Source of the DNA: Fragilaria crotonensis
Taxonomy: Eukaryota; Bacillariophyta; Fragilariophyceae; Fragilariales; Fragilariaceae
Length of the DNA: 24,700 nucleotides
Assembly (NCBI GenBank): GCA_022925895.1
Contig: JAKSYS010000796.1
Location: 1-24,700 of the forward strand
Direction of reading: 5' to 3'
The translations under genes and the position numbers were made by a program. The notes beneath the pieces are model-generated. The model saw nothing but the letters and a program-made list of their open reading frames with translations. It did no database searches and was not told the origin of the DNA. Below, in pieces: positions 1 to 9,429 of this stretch; within the stretch, counting starts at the first letter, position 1, and each line of letters begins with the position of its first letter.

Positions 1-81
1 CGTTGGTGTTGTTCCTTATCGTTGTTATTGCATCATTGTTGTTGCAAAGGACTAGCTGACAATCATCTTTGATGAACTCTG

Positions 82-440
82 AACCGACACCACCAGTTGC
101 AACGCTGCGATAGCCACTACCTGTCATACATCAGGAGTGATGGTTGCGCTTGCAATTTTGGTGTGGTGGAGTTTGTGCTCGCGATGAGGCACTGCCGAAC
201 CGACACCAGTTGCGCAATGCTGCGATAGCCACTACCTGTCATACATCAGGAGTGGTGGTTGCACTTGCAATTTTGGTGCGGTGGAGTTTGTGCTCGCGAC
301 AAGGTACTGCCAAACCGACACCAGTTGCGACGCTGCAATAGCCACTACCTGTCGTACATCAGGAGTGGTGGTTGCGCTTGCAATTTTGGTTCGGTGGTGG
401 AGTTTGCGCTTGTGACAAGGAACCGCTGAACCAATACCAA
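82..440. repeat. Tandem repeat, ~116-bp unit, about three copies
   Basis: The motif aaccgacacc recurs at 82, 198 and 313, and as aaccaatacc at 429, giving a period of 115-116 bp. Each unit also holds gatagccactacctgtc, catcaggagtg and cttgcaattttggt. Copies differ by scattered substitutions and small indels. Short open frames across it on both strands follow from the repetition and carry no recognisable domain. Confidence 0.85.
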
Positions 441-745
441 GAAAAGCGATGTGGCGCCTGTGATTTTGCTTCGGAATTGAGGCCAATTTTGACGCCGTGT
501 AACGATACAGCTAGTTCTTTTCCGCTTCATTTCCCCAAATCCGAGTAACGACATTGCCCATATTGCTCAATCCGACGAGTAACAACTTTGCCCAAGAGTT
601 TGTCCCGTGTAGTTTCTGAAGGAGAACAAGTTGTGCCCTAATGTTGACAAATCTGTTTGGGAGGGAGAATGAAATGGAAATTCCTGGGAGGCTGTGACAA
701 CCGCAATGGGCATTGGGAACAATGACAGCAGCACTGATGCCACCA
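441..745. other. No gene seen; short degenerate direct repeat
   Basis: No domain or coherent coding frame was found. The only structure seen is a degenerate direct repeat: a segment near 535-562 (aatccgagtaacgacattgccca) is echoed near 569-593 (aatccgacgagtaacaac, then tttgccca). Confidence 0.4.
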
Positions 746-1236
746 TTTGCAAAATCCCTTGTTATCTTTCTGCACCATGTTTGCACAAACATTCGATATT
801 TTTTACATTGTTTGCAAAAACCCTTGTTATCTTTCTGCACCATGTTTGCACAAACCCTCGTTGTTTTTTACATCATTTGCAAAAACCCTTGTTATCTTTC
901 TGCACCATGTTTGCAAAAACCCTTGTTATATTTCTGCACCATGTTTGCACAAATCACCGTTATTTTTCACGAAGTTTGCAAAAACCCTTGTTATATTTCT
1001 GCACCATGTTTGCACAAACCCTTGTTATTTTTTACGAAGTTTGCAAAAACCCTCGTTATCTTTCTGCACCACCATGTTTGCACAAATCATTGTTATTTTT
1101 CACAAAGTTTGCAAAAACCCTCGTTATCTTTCTGCACCATGTTGCAAAAACCCTCATTATCTTTCCGCACCATGTTGCAAAAACCCTCGTTATCTTTCTG
1201 CACCATGTTAAGAAACCCTCGTTATCTTTCACCAGC
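746..1236. repeat. Minisatellite of two alternating ~33-bp units
   Basis: The motif tgcaccatg (or close variant) occurs at 771, 836, 901, 935, 1000, 1065, 1133, 1166 and 1199. Spacings are 65, 65, 34, 65, 65, 68, 33 and 33. Unit A is roughly ttgcaaaaacccttgttatc plus tttctgcaccatg. Unit B begins tttgcacaaa and ends in a T-rich stretch plus acaaag/acgaag. The array therefore runs as A-B dimers on the left and A monomers on the right. The long overlapping open frames here are a by-product of the repeat. Confidence 0.85.
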
Positions 1237-1240
1237 ATTA

Positions 1241-2752
1241 GTAAAACCTTTTTTGCTGTGGACCCAAATACATAACCAGCATGGCATAATGATACAGTTC
1301 CTTTGGTTGATGGCAATCAAGTGAATGCAGTCCATGCATTGGGCTGCTGTTTGCAAGTCCACTTGCCTGTCGGGTTTTGGTCCAATACTAGTCGGGTCAA
1401 GCCACACACATGTGGGATGTGTAAGCGCAGAAGTTGTTCCATCGCAAAATGGTGATTGATGACAGTCAGCAGTTGGTATCGTTTATCTCTGTTTGCATTG
1501 CATATTGATACCGAGTCGCATCGTAACACCTTGTTTTCTGAAACGTCTTCATGTTAGTCAGAGGCTGGGGATGCAATGTTGTCCCAATCAGTGTCAAAAA
1601 CAAGGCTACCATTTTTTTCCAGCAGCGCAGGAACAAGCACGTTGACCATTCCCACATGCAACATTCGACCAAAATATCCCCCCATCATAGTGAGGCTGCC
1701 AACAGTCTGTGATCCTCCACAGCTCTCCGCAACCTGCCCAACAACACGTGAAACCAATCTTGTCCAAGCAAGTAGTTGATGGCTGGTCTGAGTGGCCTTT
1801 TGCCCTCCTTAAAATCACTTCCCCACTAGGTTTAGGATACAAGAATAGTTCAGAACCGTCAATGTGCTTCAGATTAGCTAGCACACAAAAATGGACAATT
1901 GGGAACATCCATAGCCTTCTGCAAAGACCTCATTACCTTGTCTGCCTGGCTTGCCTGTAATGGTGCATGCTGGTGATGTTGTAATCCCTTCACTGGGCCA
2001 ATCCCGGTGAATCCTGATACACACTATGATGTCAAGGAAGTACCAGAAGAAATTTAATTCAACCACTTCAGAAGAATAGGTGTGTTGCCGACAGATCTGA
2101 CAATTATCGGCTGAGTTGCTTGAATCTATTGAAGCATACATTGCTGTGTATGAATATGAATTCAAATTTGAATTGTCAGAGGGCAGAGCCGGCGACAAAT
2201 TGAGTTGGAAGAAAAAACCAAAAATCAAAAGTGAAATTCCTATTGTGAATAGCTTTCACGTGGAGCTAAATTTTCTAGAGGGGGTCCTAAGTAGCATGTC
2301 GTATGGTGACAAAATTGGAGTGCCATTTAATCGGATCCCGTATGTTTTCTCCTGCAACGTTTCTTGACATGGTCCATCACCTCATCTGTCGTCGTTGATT
2401 GTGTGTCCATCGTATCGCGACCTCTCAAAACTTCTTGCGTTCACCATGAACGGTGACATGCTCGGTGAAGCCTCACAGCTAGTAACAGTAGAACAAGCAG
2501 CGGAACCACAACGCGCACGTTTCTTTAACTCTTCTTCTAAAATCTAAAGGTGCTCGAACAAGTTCTTTCCTTTTTCACACCCCGTTAGCAGAACCCAATC
2601 AAAACACTGTTACATTTATTGTTGTTAAAGTCTACTTCTACTAGTAGTCTCTAGACCCCTCTTGATATGTTTGCCAGGGGCGGCAGATTCAATCGGCCGA
2701 CAAAACATTGTCGAAAACATCGTCGTCGTCGAATTTGCGTAGTTTGCAATTG
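1241..2752. other. No supportable gene; unresolved sequence left of the MULE
   Basis: No RNA gene or known domain was recognised. On the minus strand one frame stays mostly open from about 1757 to 1317, interrupted by a TAA at 1554-1556, and has protein-like composition. I could not match it to a family, so it could be a decayed gene or chance. A further minus-strand frame, 1878-2228, is also unrecognised. Because the MULE inserted at 2753-2761, this stretch was once contiguous with the DNA now right of 11032. It may thus be the far end of the minus-strand retroelement, but no coding sequence was seen that proves it. Confidence 0.35.
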
Positions 2753-2761
2753 AGTTGAAGG
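2753..2761. repeat. Target-site duplication, left copy (AGTTGAAGG)
   Basis: The nine bases AGTTGAAGG lie directly outside the left terminal inverted repeat and recur exactly at 11024-11032 outside the right one. A 9-bp duplication is the size typical of the Mutator superfamily. Confidence 0.9.
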
Positions 2762-2836
2762 GGGAATGCCTAATGCGCTAACGATTAATGCGCTAACTAA
2801 AGCTCTAACCCAATCCGAATCCACTGCGACGTCATC
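2762..2836 (+). repeat. MULE left terminal inverted repeat (75 bp)
   Basis: Matches the reverse complement of 10950-11023 with a few substitutions and a one-base length difference. The inner 25 bases, ending CACTGCGACGTCATC, are identical. It contains a direct sub-repeat, TAATGCGCTAAC, twice 15 bp apart, and a relaxed third version (AGCTCTAACCC). Such sub-repeats are plausible transposase-binding sites (inference). Confidence 0.9.
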
Positions 2837-3063
2837 GGGGAAAGGGGCCGAAATAGTCATCGGAGGTGATAGAGATCATATACATGCATGAGAATCTGTA
2901 TTCAAATTGCACGCCGGCATTGCAACAGTACTAACGTTTTCAACGTCCGCGCCAAACTTTGAAATCGCATTGTAGTGAAATAGTACTCCATGCACAGCGG
3001 ATTCTTAACATTCTACAACCCTCACTATTCCTATCTTGCTTCACTTCTCAACAGCCGCCAGCC

Positions 3064-6000
3064 ATGGATAGCACTACCACAGAGGAACATGAAAGCATGT
3101 TAACTGCTAGCAATGACATCTTCTACTCCCATGCAGAGAAGGAGAATTTGATTCACATTAAGGAGGAATTTGATGGAGAGTTTCCTGTCGGAACTGTGTT
3201 CACATCACGAAGGCACCTCATTGATGCAATGCGCAGAAAGGCAACAAAGTTTGGTTTCTTTATAGTTGACCACGGTATGGCTGCTTGTTGCTCTGAGACA
3301 ACTTCAAGGGATGCCCAGAATGCACGAAAACAGATAGCTCGGGAGTTGGTTGCTCAGGAAAGTGGCAAAACCTACATGCCAAAAAATCTGCAAGATCAAA
3401 ATGTGGGTGTGATTTCAAGGTTAACTTTACTCGAATGAAGGGCAGTGAACAGGGAGGAGTTCGAATTTCGCACGTGCAATTCATGCATGGAAAGGGGTGC
3501 AAGCCTTCTGGAGAGCAATTTAAGGCTGCATGGCATAGCGGTGGACATGCATCGCGGCATCTGGCCCGCAAGCAGAATCTGAAGCTGCACACAATCGTCC
3601 AGCTACTGGCTAGTGAACAGAGGCCAAGTGCCAGAATGATGAGAGGCTTGCTTAGTGATATGTTGCCAAAAGATTTTGACATTTCCAGCAAATTCATCAA
3701 CAACGTGAAGACCAAGGTAAAGTTGAAGCTCACAAATGGAGACTTTGATCTTCTCCTTGCAGAAGGTACAGTCTCGGAGGGAGAGGCAGAGTTCATATTA
3801 AGTCCATGTGATAATCTACCTTCGGAATACCTGTCTATTGCTCAAGAGATTGCAAATGAGACGCTGAAAGAAGCACTCTCTGACCCAGGAAGTATGTGCC
3901 TGGTAGTTCAATACCTCTGCCGATTACACCAAGAGGATCCATCATTTCTATTTGACATCCAACGTGATGAAAATGATACCATGGTTGGAATTTGCTGGCA
4001 AACAGCCACGATGAGGTTTGACTGGGACACCTGTGCCTCGTCAATTGCACTTGATGGCATGAAGCGACAGCTTAACAACTTCTGTTACCCTTACATTGCT
4101 GTCACTGGTATTGACGGATATGGTCAGATGGTTGTGTGTGCAGAAGCAATTGTTATATCTGAGCAGATCGAGGCTTATGCATGGCTCCTTCGATGTTGCA
4201 GTACCTTTTCATGCAAGCGAAAGCTAGATGGTATCCATGTTGTGTTTGGTGATGGACTTGTCACTTGCAATAGCCTGCTCACATCTCTTGGCATTCAAGA
4301 CTCATGCTCCCTCCTTGACGACGTGCACCATCTTTTGTCTCCTGAGTGTGGTACATGGTATAAACAATTTGGAGTTAGCCGATGGAACCATTATGGCGGA
4401 TTGCTGAGAGCCTTGGTTTTTGAGTCATACTCCTTAGAGGCGTATGAGACAATACGGTCCAAGATTCTCACAATGATGGATTGTCGTGATGAGCCTCAAA
4501 GCCTCCGTAACTATTTCAACAACTTCATCCACGATGCAAGAAAACGATTTGCTCGGTATGCTGTTCATGCAACTCCATGTAATGAAGACCGTCTTGGATC
4601 TTCCATTGCAGAGGCTAATCATGCATCTTATGTAGCTCGCATTGGGGGTGGCAGCTGGGACGATCCTGTCACACAGGTAAAGGACTGTATCCTTTGCATG
4701 CAAGAGCTGTCAAATAAGAGGGCAAGTATTCGGGATCAGTACAGGCGACAGAGTGCAGCACGCAGTCACACTACATGTGACAAAACACTTGCTCTTATGC
4801 TTGTCAAACTGTCAACACGTGGATACTTGATCTGTGAAGAAGAATACAAGAAATCTTCAGAGTACTACTGTTCACTGCTGAGTGATAGCAGCGAACAAAA
4901 AGAAGTCCGAAGGAGAGGAGGAGAGTCATCCCGCAATGCTCGCCTTACCAATGGCAAGACGTGCTCATGCCGTGTCTATATTGCGTACCAGGTTCAATGT
5001 CGACACCTCTTCTCATTTCACAACGGAGAATTCAAGCTTTGGCTTGTCGATTCCAAGTTCCATGCCCATCCACTGTCAGCTTCCCCCCAAATCCAGATTA
5101 CACCGCTGTCCTGTCAGCATGGTGTGTCACCAGGGACCCTTATGTTGGTAGTCTTGGCGATGCATTGTTTTGTCAGCAGTCGGCAGCGTTGTCGAGCCCA
5201 GCTCCGCCAAGACAACCAAGCCCACTGACCGAGGAAGATGGGTGGGAAGACAATGATCCTCCACAAGATAGTGATGCTGGAGAAGGAGATGTTATGTGCG
5301 TTAGCACGGATTCCAACCAGGAGAGTTCTCAGCAAGAATGCATTTCCAATACCACAACTTCAGTACTACGCAGCAGCACAAAGAGGAATGTGACTTTTCG
5401 TGATTTCACGGATGTTGCAAACAGTGTTGCCAACCTTGCACTAAGTCTTCCGAAAGAAGACTCAAGAATGGAATGCCTAGGTATCTTGGTTCGGATGAGA
5501 GATGCTTTGAGTCTATCCGCCAGTGGTCACCAGGCATCTGTTCCACTGATGGGATTCATGTCCTCCGCTGAAGAATTCTTGGGTGCATTTGGGACAAATG
5601 CAGATTCTCGGAGAGAAGGAGTCTTTGCTGATCACGGAAACAGCAACTTTGAGATGCAGCGACACAATATAGGTAAGGTGAGGCAAAGGCGACTTACATC
5701 AATGAACGAGAGGAATGCTCTCGGAGGAAAACGCAGGAGGCCATTGCTGACGGAGGTCTCTCAAAACCTTCACTTAACCGATGCGCGTGTCAGGCCAGCA
5801 CAATGTTCATATTGCGGTTCCTGTCAGCACACAATAAAACGGTGCTCAGTGATGGACAAGGTAGCATTTGTTGGAAAGAAGAATAGCGCCCCGTGGAACC
5901 AATGGTATCGAACCTTGGGGAATCCAAGTCACCACGATGTAGTATTGCCCACTGCAGGATGCGCCTTGTTGATGAATCGCGAGCTCCAGCAAGACATCCC

Positions 6001-6322
6001 ACCTCCCTCCCAGATTATTTGCCATCTGTCCGTCAAGGCAGTCTTCTATTCCTCTGAGGCCGTGGAATTTATGTCTCGACCCACCAGCAAGTACAGATCC
6101 AACACAAACATGCAGATCCCATCTCCCGACAACAACATTGTGGAACTCCAGCTCATTGAGCGTGGTGGAAACTTGGTTATAAGACAATATGATACTGCTA
6201 GCAGGATTGAAAGGGAGGTTACCACCACTTTTTATACACATGCGAAGGCAGTTCAGAAATGGATGGAGAAAGCGTCAAGTAATTCTCACTTGTTTGTGTA
6301 TGTCAAAGCAAAGGAAACATAA
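3064..6322 (+). CDS. MULE transposase (FAR1-like N-terminus, DDE core, SWIM finger, CCHC knuckle)
   Basis: Cut-and-paste transposase expected to bind the terminal repeats and catalyse element transposition in the nucleus. The start at 3064 (cagccATGg) has good initiation context; an in-frame ATG at 2959 is the alternative. Exon 1 gives a FAR1/WRKY-like start (FPVGTVF, FGFFIVDHG). Removing an 83-nt intron (3275-3357) joins it to the cysteine pair KCGCDFKVNF. The MULE core follows: D at 4053 in ALDG, then GIDGYG, D at 4251 in FGDG, HH near 4326, E at 4611 in AEANH. A SWIM finger CxCx9CxH spans 4962-5006 and a CX2CX4HX4C zinc knuckle spans 5804-5845. The frame changes near the C6 run at 5083-5088; a one-base indel or a second intron would explain it. 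Predicted length is about 1050 aa, long for the family because of the low-complexity region and knuckle after SWIM. The family assignment is secure; intactness is not. Confidence 0.9.
3275..3357 (+). other. Predicted intron in the transposase gene (83 nt, GT-AG)
   Basis: The reading frame changes between 3270 and 3400. A donor GTATGG at 3275 and an acceptor GCTCAG ending at 3357 remove 83 nt (2 mod 3). This converts the frame of VDHG exactly into the frame carrying SARSKCGCDFKVNF, the expected second part of a FAR1-like domain. Other acceptors with the right phase exist (3318, 3333) but give shorter introns. A plain frameshift is the alternative. Confidence 0.6.
5076..5135 (+). other. Frame change within the transposase at a C6 run
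   Basis: After SWIM the open frame moves by -1. The C6 run at 5083-5088 is the simplest place: reading one base twice there joins HPLSASP to NPDYTAVLSAW. A 59-nt GT-AG excision (5075-5133) would also restore the frame but its donor GTCAGC is weak. The sequence does not decide between mutation, assembly error, intron and programmed slippage. Confidence 0.5.
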
Positions 6323-6348
6323 CAAGGCAAGGTACTCCAACAGACGCA

Positions 6349-8214
6349 CTACAACGCGCCATCAGAAATGCCGTTGTCGTGACTTCCATCACCATCACTG
6401 TCATCCTCTTCTTCTGTTTCTGAATCTTCAATAAAAGTACTAGCAGAACAATCATCATCGTCACGAATGGGTGAATCAATTGACGTCACCACCTTGCAAT
6501 TCCCACCAATCATCACCACATTAGAAACTGCTGAGGCACCATCAGGTACAGCACCACTTCCCAAACTCGACTTTCGTTCCTTCTTCCCCTGTGCATCGAG
6601 CATGCCATATTTGATAACTTTCGTCTTTGCCGCGAAGAATGTACCAAAAACGTTACCTCCATGACGACTCATCACAGAGGTACAGTGTCGGATCAGGCGT
6701 CCGTCCCAGCTGATGAGCACTCCGTGAGTCAACTTAATTGCAATTCCGTAGTATTCCCTCTCAGAATCTGGAAATGTGCCGTTCATGTTAGGCAAAACAA
6801 AATACCAACTTCTGGTTGTTCCAGGTCTTTCTTCAGTCCAAATGCTGAAGCCTTGGCTTGCGTCGTTGACATCGTAATGAGAAGAATTGGACAAATTGAC
6901 ACTCAAATCCATGCTATGTGTCACATAACACAGATTACCATCACCCTCCATTCCCTTCAGAGCCGTCATAGAAGCATCATTTTCCAAATCCTGAGCTACC
7001 CTCAGCACACCAGGGATAGTGACCGAAGCCAGTTTCGACGATGCCACAACTGCCTTTGACAGAAGGCGGATAGACGATGCATCCGAGGAGGCACGGTATG
7101 GAACCTTGTTTCCAGATGTGTTGATGCGTGTACCAATTGGATGCATTTGGCCCATGTCGCCCTTTCCAGCTCTCGCACTACCATTGTTTTTTTGTCTAAC
7201 CGCATTGCAATGATTGTTGATGTCTTGCAAAAGCGCACCACAACCTTCACCAACAACACTAGGCAGGTAACGGATCTGAACCACCGAGTGGCGGCGCAAT
7301 GCCAGCTTTTGGCTGGAGTGCCGAATGTGCACTTCAACAAGCAAGTCCATCTCTGCACACCTTGTGGGGTCAATTACGAAAGTAGTCTTCGGATCGATAC
7401 TCTTGTGCAGGAACCCTCTGGCATAGTGACGACAACCACGTCGTGCCAAATTCGATGTGCAGTATGCTCGTCTGTACAATCCAGTCAGGCGATTACAGTC
7501 AAACCGCGTAGACAAATCCTCACCATCAACAAAATCAGGAGGGAGTGCAGGACCGTCCTCGTCCGTAATCTGATACGTCTTGTGAACGCATTTCTCTGTC
7601 AGCCTAGGCGTCAATCCTGCAATACCGCAATTGGGTGGGAGTAGATTCAATTCTGATCGCCGCACACTCCATTTCCAAACAGGACAATCTCCATCAGCAA
7701 TCCTCGCAACATAAGATCCTTCACAAAACCAATTATCAACAGTGCTCTTCGTATTGTAACGTAATCTTAACCAGTTGATGTCCATGGGAATATGAGAGTT
7801 CTGGACACCTGCGCTTTCTTTCCTTCTTTCCCGGTGGCAGTAGAATACACCAGCTTCGGGAATGACGACAACACAGGCACGGTAGAAGTTGTCATCCGGC
7901 AACTTCATCGGACTTAAACCCACACAATTTTGCTCTCGATCCTTGTCAGCAGATCCCATGCCAACGGATGCGTCAGTAGGTCCAGCAGGTATCGCTTTCC
8001 CACGTAATGCTTTATGATGAAGATCAACGTAGGTATACATCTTCACCGGGGTGTCGAGAAGTATTGCTGTCTTCCTTCGCCTTGCCCTGCGGATCCTGAT
8101 GGTTCGTGCAAGAACACAATCCATGACAACAATGTCCAAATCCGATTTGCTCCTCCCACCAGATGTATCATATATATGAGCAGGAGAATGGCACTTTGTC
8201 ACTGAGACATGCTA
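6349..8214 (-). CDS. MULE-borne protein with 2-oxoglutarate/Fe(II) dioxygenase-like C-terminus
   Basis: A 617-codon open frame (6349-8202) preceded in frame by a TAG at 8212-8214; the beginning of the gene lies upstream at 8265-8936. The N-terminal 50 residues are basic (RRARRRK). About residues 425-530 look like a double-stranded beta-helix: SHYDVND gives an HxD pair (H442, codon 6877-6879; D444), then GFSIW, WYFVLP, and GIAIKLTHGVLISWDGRLI leading to H506 (codon 6685-6687), then GNVFGTFFAAK. HxD...H with 64 residues between is the iron-binding arrangement of 2OG-Fe(II) oxygenases; R513 could bind 2-oxoglutarate. The tail (581-609) is strongly acidic. TET/JBP members of this superfamily oxidise modified bases, and in fungi they ride on KDZ transposons, so base modification or regulation of the element is a possible role (inference). 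The gene is tail-to-tail with the transposase, 26 bp apart. Confidence 0.55.
6430..6435 (+). terminator. Candidate polyadenylation signal AATAAA for the transposase
   Basis: AATAAA lies about 110 bp after the transposase stop and inside the 3' coding end of the opposing gene. If used, the two transcripts overlap in antisense. Assigned by position only. Confidence 0.35.
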
Positions 8215-8264
8215 CGAACCGAAAGTGCGCTCAAGGGCCGATGTGATCCAATCAACTGGGGTCT

Positions 8265-8936
8265 TCATGATCTTCTCTCGTACTCAATAATCGGCGCAAG
8301 TGTCTTTGGCTTTGTTCCCTTTTTTGGAGGGGGTGGTACAAATGAATTGAACTCCTCGAGGAATGTGGCAACAGCATGCAATGGAAGGCTCTTTGCAATA
8401 ACACCTGCTACCTAGGCATGTGTTGCGAACGAGCGGGATGGATGATCACGAAGAAGGCCTGCAATTGATTCTTTGTTTTCCCATGCCGCCATCCTGTCTG
8501 CCTGACGGCTCTTGCGCGTGGTTGCGCCTTTCTGTCCCTCTGTTGTACAAGTCGGCGAAGTCTCAATATCAGTTTCCACCCAACCAGGGACCTCATGACA
8601 AACAACACGAGGGCAATCCAATCCAGCTCCAATTATACTTCTAGCCAACTCCCCTGGAAGTGTCCGTCCAAACGGCCCACTCACGCGGATACGACGAGGC
8701 TCCAGCGATTTGTGATGGTTGCCTTTCTTGTTGTAGGTCTTCCTTGCATCAATATGGGTCTTGTTCCATTTGGCAACTGTCAGCTTCTTTGCCTTGTTGA
8801 TAGACAGGGGACCAACACCCCCCCGTGAGAATTCTCCAGATGACGCCATGCCAACACTCCCCCCATACATCGGTCGTCCACAATTACTAGAAGATGTGAG
8901 CAGCTCCGATGAGGCAGAACTATGGAACTTCTTCAT
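8265..8936 (-). pseudogene. Upstream part of the MULE accessory gene, broken by a TAG and a frameshift
   Basis: Starts at ATG 8936 directly after an in-frame stop (8937-8939) and runs to a TGA at 8265-8267, with an internal TAG at 8412-8414. Protein-like sequence continues on both sides of the TAG (DHPSRSFATHA before, VAGVIAKSLPLHAVATFLEE after). A -1 frame change at about 8268-8290 then leads into MKTPVDWITSALERTFGS (from 8268), a second TAG at 8212-8214, and on into the dioxygenase-like frame. So the original gene very likely ran 8936 to 6349 as one protein of roughly 860 aa. No known domain was found in this N-terminal part, which is basic with Ser/Thr-rich stretches. Undetected introns could remove some lesions: a GTAGCAG acceptor directly follows the first TAG. 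Confidence 0.5.
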
Positions 8937-9240
8937 TCAAGGGATGCGTGCCTCCAAATCTGGACATTGCTCACATTCAAGACCCAGTTCTCCCGTCACA
9001 GATTTTCCTGAAAACGACATGCACGTTGGTCCCCTGCACATACTAGGCTGAGGTTTGCCAGTAGTTGCTATGCCCAGCTCCAATGAGGTAGCACAGCGGA
9101 ACTTCTTCTTTCGAGGGATCCTCTGTTCCAATCACCCCTGGCAATCCAGTGCATTGATACGTTGGGTGCTGCGTTTGCCAACAATAGCTACACCTGGTCC
9201 TCGCGCCAGAGATTTCCAGATGACAGCATGCGAGCACTCT
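8838..9240. repeat. Degenerate tandem duplication, ~174-bp period
   Basis: The segment starting cagctccgatgaggcag at 8901 recurs as cagctccaatgaggtag at 9075. The similarity extends over the following ggaacttcttc and the preceding ~25 bp. A weaker match links cagatgacgccatgc (about 8838) to cagatgacagcatgc (about 9216). Degenerate and probably older than the satellite to its right. Confidence 0.6.
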
Positions 9241-9282
9241 CATCATGCTGTCGTTTACATGTCCCTTTGGGCATATCATCAA
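9043..9282 (-). pseudogene. Fragment with a CCHC zinc knuckle
   Basis: An open frame of 79 codons whose middle reads CSYCWQTQHPTYQC (9151-9192), a CX2CX4HX4C zinc knuckle. The transposase knuckle has the same opening (CSYC) and a QH pair at the same position. An overlapping frame (9188-9499) has a Ser/Asp-rich, protein-like composition and could be the preceding part after a frameshift. It may be the remnant of an N-terminal exon of the accessory gene or a third small ORF of the element. Neither is proved. Confidence 0.35.
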
Positions 9283-9429
9283 ATTGTGTACTATCAGGAG
9301 AATGAATGGATTGGGAATCGGACCTCAAAATGCAATCGGAAGGTGATAAGTCAAAAGGAGATGAGGGCCCTTTGGGAATGGCAAACTCTTCCCGGAGTGT
9401 GCCATCACACACAAATCTCAAGTTATCAG

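Noticed and set aside
746-1236. Possible CRISPR array
   Set aside because: Repeats are contiguous and variable, with no unique spacers of constant length, and the context is eukaryotic.
694-1324. Overlapping open frames of 150-200 codons on the + strand
   Set aside because: All three frames are open because the 33/65-bp minisatellite lacks stops; the proteins are pure repeats without a domain.
1317-2228. Candidate minus-strand gene pieces (1878-2228, 1606-1908, 1317-1757)
   Set aside because: Composition is protein-like in places but frames change, stops intervene and no family could be recognised, so it is reported only as an unresolved stretch.
3260-3796. 178-codon minus-strand frame
   Set aside because: It is the antisense shadow of the transposase FAR1-like and linker region.
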